Position numbers and translations under genes: made by a program. The notes beneath the pieces are model-generated. The model ran no database searches, was not told the origin of the DNA, and saw only the letters and a program-made list of their open reading frames with translations. Below, in pieces: positions 1 to 11,046 of a DNA stretch of 64,000 bases. How positions within the stretch are numbered: position 1 is the first letter of the stretch; every line of letters begins with the position of its first letter. This DNA comes from Trichosphaerium sp. ATCC 40318 (taxonomy: Eukaryota; Discosea; Flabellinia; Trichosidae), in contig JALMLS010000420.1 of NCBI GenBank assembly GCA_038496445.1, forward strand, positions 1 through 64,000, given 5' to 3'.

Positions 1-1025
1 AAGACTCGACAGGCACCACGCAGAACTTGCACACTGGATTTCTTAGTGGATTACCGCGATTGAATAGGCTTTGTCTGTACCCACGATGTATGTGCAATCA
101 TTTAATCTCCTGATCTATTAACGATGCCATAGTTGAACATGCGTATGATGAGGAGAGTACATATGTCATAACTTCAGCAGCCTCGTTACAGAGTTTCGCT
201 GAACGTCGAATACAGGTCAGTTTTTGCTCTAATCCAAACGTTGTATGGTACTGACGAACTTAGCAACTAATCGTGCATGTTCATCATCCATTGTATTGTT
301 TATCACTCGACTATTTGCAACACTTGCAAGTATTGGATACGTTGGCGTTGAGTGCAGTCGGTGGCGGCTACAAACAGATTACAGCGTCTGGATTGGGCTT
401 GTTAACAAACTTGCGCAATTTGAGAATGTCATATGTAGATTTTGGTTTAGAGAAACTGTCTTGGCTGTACAATCTCGAAGTACTAGGTTAGTTGTACTTA
501 AGTGCTAGTTACAGCAAATGCCTTTACCTGTACGTCTTTCTTACCAATCATAGGGATAAATGGCATGTCATTGAAACCAGCTTTACCGAGTTTACCTCGA
601 CTCACACGTCTCGTGTCGCTCACCACATTCTGCACACTGTACGTACAACTCTTTGCTGGTTGTGTTCAAAACCAACATTTTTACTTAGTGAGGACTGCAC
701 AGTAGAAGACATTTCTCATTTGACGCAAGTTACATCGCTCACTGAGTTATCATTACAAAGCAGAAAATCCTATCCAACCGATTTTTCATCAATGATTTCA
801 ACAATGACTAATCTTAAAGTACTCAACCTGACATGCCTCGAGCTGTCGCACGATAGTATCATACGTCTAGGACGCCTACCAAATCTCAAGAAACTGGGAA
901 TTGAAGACAGGGAGGGTGATAACCGCGAACTCCTGATCTCTCAATTCAAAAAGCTGTTTTCTGATGTAGAGCTCAACTTTGCAGCACCAAGGCTAAGGGT
1001 AGTTGGTAGGCCTGATGCCATATGA
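1..1025 (+). CDS. Leucine-rich repeat protein, 5' part missing (3' exons)
   Basis: The gene enters from the left edge, so its start is not in the window. At least four exons can be joined: one near 3-92 (reads as an LRR stretch around LPRLNRLCLYPR), one near 300-485 (LTNLRNLRMSYVDFG), one near 549-640 (LPSLPRLTRLVSL) and a last one from about 690 to the TGA ending at 1025. Each carries the spacing of leucines typical of LRR units (LxxLxxLxLxx), for example MTNLKVLNLTCLELS in the last exon. Introns have GTACGT-like donors and end in TAG. No F-box or kinase is visible in the part present. LRR proteins act as protein-binding scaffolds; the specific role is unknown. Convergent with the transporter gene that follows, about 100 bases away. 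Confidence 0.7.
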
Positions 1026-1129
1026 ACCACCAATAAATATTTCTATTGGAATTACGTCGTTGTTACTGCACATTTCGTTTGTAAACTTCGTTTTATTATT
1101 TGAGGTGGTTCTCACAACACTTATTTGGT

Positions 1130-3738
1130 TCAAGTAGAAACCACGTATGTTCTGAGTACCGCCACCAAGGCAATTGACAGAGGGAACAGAGAAAGTATAA
1201 TTGGTGACCAGTAAGCCCTTTAAGAAAGGTTAACACCTGTTTTGTGACAGATAAACAAAATCGCAATTGACATGTCATGACACGTGCCTGAAGGTTGTCA
1301 TAAAACTACCCAATAGACCAACGATGAATGTGATGGTAATAACAGTTATTACTTCGGCTGAAAATGTCCATAAAATCTTTCTAATATGAAGAAAATGAGT
1401 TTAAAGTTCTTAATGACTGTGAACATCGCAGCGAACCTAAAGTAAACCAATGCAAGGAAAATACCAAGTACAAGCGTGTTGTTCTAGAAAAACAGTGTCA
1501 AGAAGGGTACTTTGATGGAAGTTAACTCACCATAATTGCAGCACCGTAAATGGCTCCAAAGCTATTCGTGAAACGTTAATTTAACGAATGGTAAAGTATG
1601 TGCGCACGTGATAGTCATATTCTTTTTCTTCATTTTAGCGGCAAAGATTAAACTGGCGATAAGTTCACTAGCATTTGAAGCAAACGGCGTAACCTACACA
1701 AAAAATGAGACGCTTCTAAGCTGTTTTAATGAGGGACATACCACGAAAGAAATGTAAAAAGCATCTATACCAACGCCATCTGCAAAGTTGCTGATCGCTT
1801 TTACCTAGACATATAGAGTAAGAATACATCTGGGATAGTCAACAACTAAGAGTACCATGCCATCTGCAAAGACAGATAATAAGACGGTGGCAACTTGGAT
1901 AAAGTTAGCAAAGGGTGACACGATTCATTTAAATACCTAGAAGCATGAGTGGACTGCGAATCAGTATTTCTCGCTTGGTTAGAACAACTTCTTCCTCAGC
2001 CTCTTCCTCTTCCTCTACTGGGGTGCTTTCTTCGTTCTCTTCAAGACGTTTTACCAAACGACGCATTTTCGACACGGCCTGCAGGAAAGTTGTGAAATTC
2101 GCGTGATGTGTGGATGAGACGTACACTGGATACGTGAGTATCTCTGCCTGAGTTCTTTCTGTTTTGGTCTCGGATAAGGGTCCTTAAAAATAGGATTACT
2201 GACAACACTATCATTTTTTGGATTTAAAGGTGTTTTGTTGGCTTACCCAATATCGATGCCACTTGGACTTGCTTCACCAGGCTGAGGGAACGCAGAAATT
2301 AGCGATTGAGCTTCCTCGTCGCTGGTGTGAAGGTAATTGATACCGCTGACCATTGACTCATTTTTAGCATCGAACTCTTCTTCAATTTTCTCAATCTCGT
2401 CTTCAAGCACTTTTACAATCTACCACGTGAATGAGATCAACCAAATTTATGAAGCTACATGGGTTTGAATTTTGACATACGTTCTTGTGGAGCAACACTT
2501 GTTGGGCTTTTTCTATCTCACGTTCTTGTTGTTCTGTGTTGAGGACCATGAACATACTGTAGGCAATGAATAGGATGGTAGCTACTATGAACCCAGCCTA
2601 AACGCTACAAGTTAAAAATGATTCATTTTACAAGGTTGTTTAAAGGGGTACCAAAGCGAACTCTTCTTGCTGGTCTATCTGGATCCTACGGGATTTGTCT
2701 GTAAAGACCCAAGCAATTGCCTAGAGAGATATATTAATATTGACATTTTAGGTGGTGGCTGCGTACTTGAATAATGAGGTAAGTCAAAGATGTCCCAAGC
2801 ATGATTCGAGATTGTATTTTCATGTCAGGCTCACAAGAAACGCCTGTTGACAATAACGCTACGAACTCCACGTCAATATTCATACCAAATTAAGTGCACG
2901 TACACCACTTGCTTGTTCTGGTCTTATCGACAGCTGTACATGGGGGTTAACACTTGTCCTTCATTGCATTAAAAAAATAGAATACCTTCGCCATCCTTTA
3001 TGTCACATCGTCCTATTAACACACTCCCTTTTGTGACCAGGTCAGTTTTGTGTTGTGTAATAAGCACATACCTCCCCAGGCTATTGTAAGAAGCATGATT
3101 GTGCTACCAGCTAAGGTGCCGACGCCCACTTGGAGAAGAATTACAACGAAAGCACTGTTGAATACATTTCGGCGGTTATGCCGATAGTGAATGCTTGCGA
3201 ACCTTTTACTTCTTCCTCGACACGATGAGCTGCGCCAAGACCACTGACAATGACAATGATAGCGTCTGGCATTGCACCTACGAAAATTTAGAGCGAGAAA
3301 GTAGTAGCACATCTAGCTCACCCAAAAATGGTATCACGAATCCACCAATAAGACCTGTACTGGCGTCAATTAATGTACGCGTACCCATACCGTACCAGGG
3401 TTTAATATCTATAAATGTTAGTGTTTGTCAAAATGATAAGCTGCAACATACGTCCAATAGCAATTCACTACCATCAGCGATAAGTTTCGAGCCCTTTTGA
3501 AGTCGTAAGAATGTGTTAAGCATAAAAAACAAAACGTGACGTACAAACCCCAAAATATAACCGTAGAATATCATCAAGAAGATGTTGGCTATTATGTTGT
3601 TCGAACATGGCAACCAATCTCCTTCCTCAACAAAAGTGACTAACTACCCTTGCTTTTAGATGGTACTTACAAGGGAGCAACTGCTCTCCCCTTCTACTGT
3701 GGTATTTGAAATGACCTCGGCAAGGAAATCCATCGTTG
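1130..3738 (-). CDS. Sodium/calcium exchanger family (CaCA) membrane transporter, plant NCL/EF-CAX-like
   Basis: A membrane cation antiporter expected to move Ca2+ against Na+ or H+. The N-terminal half holds the first exchanger domain: LPCSNNIIANIF, then GSKLIADGSELLLDILNPG spanning two introns, then FVIPFLGALPDA and LAGSTIMLLTIAWG, closely resembling plant NCL-type exchangers. A middle segment has a membrane helix, a coiled coil (about 2330-2560) and a Glu-rich acidic stretch (about 1980-2040). The second exchanger domain follows: asparagine/serine-rich ASNASELI-like motif near 1680, then GAAIMNNTLVLGIFLALVYF near 1450-1540. The start at 3738 gives MDFLAEVISN. A last intron (donor GTGTCA, about 1207-1272) leads to a final hydrophobic exon ending at a TGA at 1130. 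I do not see canonical EF-hand loops, unlike plant relatives. Stop and last exon are inferred from family alignment. Confidence 0.82.
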
Positions 3739-4192
3739 CCTTGACAAGTTTATCACGTGCTTTTGAACCGTCACGAAAATTTTTTGGTCGATTTTTTCGA
3801 AAAAGGTGAAAAAAAAGACACCTGTGTCAGTTATCATGTTATTCGGATACAACAACAAAAAGGTAGCTTAGTGTTGCTAATACATCATTCTTTCGGAGTA
3901 CACTACGGGATAAAACAAAATTAAATAACGCTCTAGAAAAGATCGATAACTCACTCCCACATTCACAACTGCGAATGTACAAGCGAAAGGGAGCGTTCTT
4001 TCATGTTTTTTAACCTTTTACGTCAATCCCGATGCTAGACATCCCTTGAAACGTTAAAATACAGGGTGATATTATTCTATGTTCAACGCATTACACATCA
4101 CGAGATACGCATAATTCTTGGCGTTTGTGGTTTTGGATGCACATTTTTGTTGACAGTCGCGCACAATCATTGTAGCAATCCGTTTAACAAGC
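3739..4192. other. Divergent intergenic region
   Basis: About 450 bases between the divergent starts of the exchanger (-) and the aquaporin (+). It contains A/T tracts and no open frame with family similarity. It presumably carries both promoters, but I recognise no specific motif. Confidence 0.5.
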
Positions 4193-5223
<1,031 letters not shown>

Positions 5224-5396
5224 GCAATATTTCTGCAAAGGAATCAATAAACACAGTCTTCAACTATCGCCTTGTTTTTATACTCCAGGTTACCCGTGAG
5301 CGAAGGATAGATGACTATCTGACTATTAGCGACAGCCGGCTCAATCCGGACATTGAGGTTTTATCAAATGTCAATACGCGTAAACACTTTATAATT

Positions 5397-5708
5397 TTAG
5401 CAAGACAACCTACGCTCACCAAGCCAAGAGGTAAAGCTAACTGTTTTAACATTTTCAGTACAATTATTCTTTTTGTTTATTCCTTGCCGTTTCTTCCACA
5501 CAGTAGTATGTGTGAGGTTAATTGGTCGCGTAACCATCTTCGTGTCGCGTTTTAGTTCATTTTCTTCACCCTTCTCTCTATTGTCGTACCTACTAAGCTT
5601 GTAGGGCTTCTTAGTAACCATACATAATGTCCTTGCCCATAGTAGGGTAAATGTTTCTTTATTCAGCGTTTTACTTGACCACAATTCGTCATATCGCCAA
5701 AACTCCAT
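5397..5708 (-). CDS. Hypothetical ORF, doubtful
   Basis: An uninterrupted 103-codon ATG frame on the minus strand in the gap between the aquaporin and the next + gene. It is rich in Lys and Thr, with no domain I recognise. It is longer than expected by chance for this composition, and the position would suit a small gene, but an 88-codon frame without ATG lies opposite it on the + strand (about 5288-5553). Either could be real, or neither. Confidence 0.25.
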   Translation of the reverse strand: MEFWRYDELWSSKTLNKETFTLLWARTLCMVTKKPYKLSRYDNREKGEENELKRDTKMVTRPINLTHTTVWKKRQGINKKNNCTENVKTVSFTSWLGERRLSC

Positions 5709-5861
5709 ACATTACGCTCACTACGATTTAGTATCGATGACACACGGCAAAAATCAGTCGGTGACACATTGCAACAACAGAGCAAGGCGGCAGTTCACTA
5801 TCCGGCGCCATCAACACCAGAGGGTCCAGAAGAAGCACTAGGTACGTAACGAGGAATCTCG

Positions 5862-6312
5862 TTGAGCGAAAACGTTACTCCTCGTGGCGATTTACACGTG
5901 ATAGGTAGCCACGAACAACAAGAGGCTGGCAGTAGCGTAGACACACGTTCAGACGCGCTAGAAACTGTATTTTTAAAATTATACTCGTATTTGGAGAACC
6001 TACGGTTGGTGCTTATCTGTCTAATTATGGTGTTGGTTGACACCTATGTAGCCCGAAACTGCAATCTAAGAAATTATCAAAGGATGGCAACGCAATGAGA
6101 GAGCGGTTGCAGGAGTATTCTTCCTCTGTGACGAGCTTTGCAAGGTTGATTCAAGATTTAATAGTGCAAGAAACCAAACAACATTCAGTTGACTTTAGCA
6201 AGGTCACTCTTTATTGCTTATATTTCTTACAACTAACGCATGTTAGGTTGGCTTAGAGATGGGTAGAAATATCACAATAAAAGCAGAGGCTCAGGACGTG
6301 TACGATAGATAA
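5862..6312 (+). CDS. Small coiled-coil protein (start unresolved)
   Basis: Three exons join cleanly: up to about 5999, then 6048-6201, then 6247-6312 ending in TAA. Introns have donors GTTGGT and GTCACT and TAG acceptors. The product is a mostly helical, charged protein with heptad-like spacing (LKLYSYLENLRPKLQSKK, MRERLQEYSSSVTSFARL). The first in-frame codon after the upstream stop is not ATG, so at least one 5' exon is missing from my model, probably within 5710-5860. I do not recognise the family. Prefoldin-like, mediator or BLOC-type small helical subunits were considered but nothing diagnostic matches. Confidence 0.5.
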
Positions 6313-6338
6313 TATTATCTGCATATTCCAAAAAAGTA

Positions 6339-8066
6339 ATGTATAATTTTAGGCCTTCTAACGCCTCTTGTAAATTATTTATTCAAGGTATCCCTTCAAA
6401 CTTTCCAGCTGAAGATGTTCGGTTTATGCTTGCTCCATTCACCGTAACAGGTACTAAAATCAAATGTTCATGGCGTTATTAAAGTGCGATTGTAGCGGTA
6501 AACACAGGAAGAAAAGATTTTGCTTTTGCAAATTTTAGAACACCAGAAGAGGCTACTGCCGCTTTGGATTATCTCGCACATGCATTCCCTCGCCTTGGTG
6601 TAAAGTTCGCTAAGGTATGTCCCTATATCACCACTGACAACCTAAGCGATTGAGCTCTAGCAGAAAGAGGAGATTAGAGAAGATAGACCATACAAGCGCC
6701 GTAAACTTGACAATACTCAGCCATCTAGTACAAAGGCGGTTGGGTTTAGCGCATTATATGATTCAAAGAGACATGAGTAAGCACAGACTGAATCATCAAG
6801 TATTGAGGATAACAATAACGCTTCTGATAGGGATGACACTGCCAGACATCGCTCAAAAGTTAGAAAATCGACCAGGCAGCCTTATAATGGTGACACTGCT
6901 AACTCTGCATATCCACCAAGAACAAGAAGCAGGGGAGACCACCACGCCCGTACGATAAGCTATGTCTTGTGAGACACTGATAACCTGTAGCGCCAATGTC
7001 GGCACCATCTGCAAACACCTCTCCTGCGCCTTCTTTTACATCTCAGCCAATCAGCACAGGATTTACAGGCTTACAGAACTCCATCCCTGCAGAAACTGTG
7101 CGTATCGGTTAACAAGGTCTAAGTCTAACTTGTACATGCAGATGACTTTGTTACAAGCTATTAACAATACTTTGCAAAATCTACCAGCTCAACCTGGATA
7201 CACCCAGCCACCGACATTCTCTTCAGCTGGCGCAGGGACAAACTATGGTTAGTTTTCCTCCACATAGTTAAAAACTAAGAAACATTAGGCAATCCACCAA
7301 TATCGTCCCAGTATCAGCCTCAAACTGGGCCACCGAGTGCAGACCCTACAACCTATTTAGCTACAGGTATGCTTTATTTATATTTTGAGTGCGTAGCACG
7401 TGTTCACATTACACGTTTAGACAGACCAGGATTATCACGTGACACGTTATACGTCAACAATTTAGCGAAAACTGTAACCTCACAAGATCTTGTGGCCTTG
7501 TTTTCAGACTTTGGTGAAGTGAAACAAGTGAGGTGGCCAAAAGAAAAGCAATCAGGTGAGTTAGTAAATATGGGATCTGGGTTTGTACAATTTTACGATG
7601 GTACTGCTTCAGCGGCAGCTCTATCTGGTCTCAATGGCTACCAATTACATGATAAGCCAATGCACATATCCTTTGCGACTGACAAGGCCACAGTAAAAGG
7701 CATGTTCTACACAATATTCTTGGGTGACTGACAAGCACTAGGTAAACCTCCAAATAAACATCCCAAGTATGACGCTTGTACTACTATATTCGTGGGTGGC
7801 CTCACAGAGCAATTTACAGAAGTGATATTGCGAGATAACTTTTCTTGGTGCGGTAGAGTGGAACACATTCGTTTCTTGGTCGTCAATGGAGAGTTTAAGG
7901 GGTAAGAAAATGTCACGTTTATTCAAAATAACTGAATGGTTTGTCTAGTTGCGGTTTTATTGATTTCAGTAACCCAGACGCAGCAGACAAAGCAGTGGCG
8001 AATATGGATGGCGTGCACATCCTCGGCAGGCGTATATCTGTAAATTACGGCGATAGGAGATCATAG
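6339..8066 (+). CDS. RNA-binding protein with three RRM domains
   Basis: An RNA-binding protein expected to act in mRNA processing or transport. The start ATG at 6339 opens directly into RRM1 (KLFIQGIPSNF as RNP2, then KDFAFANF as RNP1 after an intron). A basic, Arg/Ser-rich linker follows (KRRKL near 6696, several RxR pairs near 6850-6950), then a Ser/Thr/Pro-rich linker. RRM2 begins near 7440 with DTLYVNNLAKTV (RNP2) and GSGFVQFY (RNP1). RRM3 begins near 7783 with TTIFVGGLTEQF and CGFIDFSNPDAADKAV, ending just before the stop at 8064-8066. About eight introns with GTAYG donors separate the parts. The Ser/Arg linker suggests a splicing-related factor, but I cannot name an orthologue. Confidence 0.85.
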
Positions 8067-8437
8067 TTATGTCCTCCCTCCTTTTAAGTAAAAGTTGGTT
8101 GTATTTTTATATCTTGAGTCCATTTGGGATGGTACCACATATTGAAATTTACAAATATTGAAGTTAAGTTATCACAAATTTATCCGGTTGTGTGCGCTAG
8201 TTTCAATTTTAACGTGCGCTTTCACGACAAGTGTTACGTATTTTTAAAAGAGGAAGCAACTGTTCAGATACTGTAAGTGATGTAAATCCGGTTTTTTATA
8301 AAAAAGAACTAAAACAGCTTTCACGCTTTCTTACTTTACACATCGATGTAGTGGTCCTAGTGAGCCTCACATGTCCATGTTCAAGCGAAGTTCCCGACCT
8401 GACCGACAAAAAGCGTCACCGATACAAACCAGGGGAC

Positions 8438-8697
8438 ATGGACGCACGACAACTATTACTCTGGGCTCTAAAAGACAGGACGATTCAAGTTTTCTTCCAA
8501 ACATGTATGTAACCCTCGAAAAGTAAGAAAACACGTTGCTTACAGTGATTTCAAGATCACGTGGGCCACAAAGAGTCGCACTAGCAGATCAACAAGCAGT
8601 AAGGGAACTCTGTAAAGAGGCTATCATCGATTTAATACGCAGCGACATTAGACAAATGTTCAGAAACGCAATGCAAGACATGCTAGAAAAAAAGTAA
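8438..8697 (+). CDS. Small helical protein, unrecognised
   Basis: Two exons join in frame across an intron at about 8504-8546 (donor GTATGT, acceptor TACAG), giving a short basic, helical C-terminal part that ends in EKK and TAA at 8695-8697. The frame is open upstream of the ATG at 8438 (DKKRHRYKPGD), so the true start is probably further 5', perhaps in an exon before an intron ending near 8350. A histone-fold-like helical pattern is possible, but no diagnostic residues support it. It lies 200 bases before the aldehyde dehydrogenase on the same strand. Confidence 0.4.
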
Positions 8698-8895
8698 CAC
8701 AGCGATCTCTTTTTTGCTAATTTATTTCATTGATTTCCCTGTGATAATGTAGTATTTTTACCATTGTAGACGTGTTGTATGTAACTTTTTTTACCCTTTG
8801 ACGCTAATTCGCACGTGTCAACTTTTTTTTTGGGTTTTTTACGTCCCGAAGTCAATTCGCGTTTCTCGTGTACAACACGTTAAAAACCGCGTGCA

Positions 8896-10992
8896 ATGAG
8901 TGATGCTATCCCTCAAATCATCCAGTCGTTGCGCACTGGCTTCTCATCGCGGATTACGCTTCCAGTATGCTACCAATAGGTGTTAAGTAGTTATACGACC
9001 TAGGTGGCGTACAGAAAGAAGCAATTGTTGAAGCTACAGGCGTTACTCTCAGAAAACAGATCAAAGGTACGATTAGAGCACTAAAATCGCAGTGTCAGAT
9101 AGATCAACACATATTTTACGCATCAAAACCCTGTTTGAATGGTATTTTCTTCATTACCGTCTGATAATCATGTCACTAGTTCGTTGAAGCCTTTTATAAA
9201 GATTTAAAGCGTCCTGCAGGGTTTGGCAACAGTATCATAGACGTGTGCGTACAAGAAGTAAAGACAGCATGTAAGAACCTTAAGAAATGGTGTGCAAACC
9301 GTAAAGCATCTGTACCATCCACAATTCAGGTCCAGACGCCACTCAAAGTTGAGACATTGCCCATAACACGTGTTTGTTAGATGGCATCGGCATATCTAAA
9401 ACAAGAACCATATGGTGTTGTCCTCATTATAGCTCCATGGAACTTTCCACTTACGCTCACTATCAGACCATTGATAGGCAAGATAAATAGCAACCCAATG
9501 ACAGCTAGTTGATGTTTTGTTAGGCGCCATAGCAGCCGGAAATGCGTGTTTGATTAAACCATCCGAGATTTCGACGCACACCTCAGCACTGTTGCACTCG
9601 CTTTTTTCAAACGAACGGTACTTGCTACCCCTTTGTCCTATATGTATCCTTACTTTTCAAAAGATATGCTGATCCGCGTACTATACGCTGTGTTCTTGGT
9701 GGCGTCCCGGAAACCACAACGATACTGGCACACAAGTTCGATAAAATAATATTCACAGGAGCGCTGCATGTTGGAAAGATCGTCATGAAGGCACGTTTTC
9801 AGGATGAATGCAACGAAGTGTTCACATTAATCCAAAGGCGGCTGCACAGCATATGACGCCTGTGATATTAGAATTGGGAGGCAAGAATCCTGCTATTGTA
9901 CATAAAGATGCTGATATTGCTATGACTGCAAAACGCTTACTGTGGTACTTGTTGCTATTTTGATCCTCGATTTGCATCGTAGAAATAACATTACTACACA
10001 GGGGTAAGATGGCGAATAGTGGACAGGCTTGCGTGGCTCCTGATCATGTCTTTGTTCACAGTTCCGTAAAAGACCAACTTGTCGCTGAACTAAAGCAGTC
10101 AGTGGCAACCATGTTTCCCAATGGCACCAGCGTACGTTTTTTTGGCTCTGTCTCAATACCTCTAGCACTAATACCATTTTTCAATAGCGAACGGGATGTA
10201 TCGTTACTGATAGACACCTTGAAAGACTATCAGCCATGTTGGCACAACTTCCTAATGAGTCAATAGTCATTGGTGGGCACGTTGACACGAAAGACAGGCA
10301 CGTTGATTTCACAGTGGTTGATACGCCAAAAGAATCAACAATGCTCGCAAAAGTATGTCTTTGCACGTGACCACTTACAGTACCAACAATACCTAGGAGG
10401 AAGTATTTGGCCCTATTCTCGCAATGTATAGCTATGATCGTTTGCAGAACGTCATAGACAAGATCAACTCAGCGCCTAAACCGCTTGCTCTGTATATGTT
10501 TTCAAAGTGCGCTTTTGCTACCATTCATACTTAAGTTAACAATATGTTCAGTTCTAGAGCTGCACAACAGCAAGTCATAAATCTTACGAGTTCTGGAGCA
10601 ATTGTTATCAATGACACGTGGATGCAGTCTTTCGCAACAAGCAAGTTACTCACTTGGAGATCCACGTTTTTTTAATCGGATATGTAGGCCTACCTTTTGG
10701 TGGCGTTGGCGAGAGTGGCATGGGTTCATACGGTGAAAAGTACAGCTTTGACGCATTCACACATTGGAAGCCAGTAATCCATAAAGTACGTTTCAACCTG
10801 CAAGCAGTGGTCTGACCGCTCGTATTAAAGGGTACATGGTTTGATGTCATGAGCTTTCGTTTCAGCCCTAATAGTGATGCACGCCTGCAAGCAATATCAC
10901 CACGTGATGACCTCAAGGTGTCGAGCGTAGTCAATGAAGCCGTGCAAATACTAAAATACAACGTGGGGCCGAGGAGACGAGCAAATTTGTAG
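8896..10992 (+). CDS. Aldehyde dehydrogenase, class 3 / fatty-aldehyde type
   Basis: NAD(P)+-dependent oxidation of aldehydes to acids. The start at 8896 ([16 protein letters not shown]) is followed by the class 3 N-terminus [17 protein letters not shown] after an intron. Clear landmarks are [15 protein letters not shown] (Rossmann region, about 9410), [14 protein letters not shown] (about 9530), [12 protein letters not shown] (about 9750), [12 protein letters not shown] with the general-base Glu (about 9870), SGQACVAPD with the catalytic Cys (about 10020), EEVFGPIL (about 10400) and [14 protein letters not shown] (about 10690). At least nine introns interrupt it. The last exon carries an Arg-rich tail and a TAG at 10990. 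Class 3 members act on medium- and long-chain aldehydes; no clear membrane anchor is visible at the C-terminus, so a cytosolic form is likely. Confidence 0.92.
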
Positions 10993-11046
10993 CATTATCC
11001 AAAAAAAAAAAAAACTCTGACAAATTCTTGACACCTTGCCGTTTTA

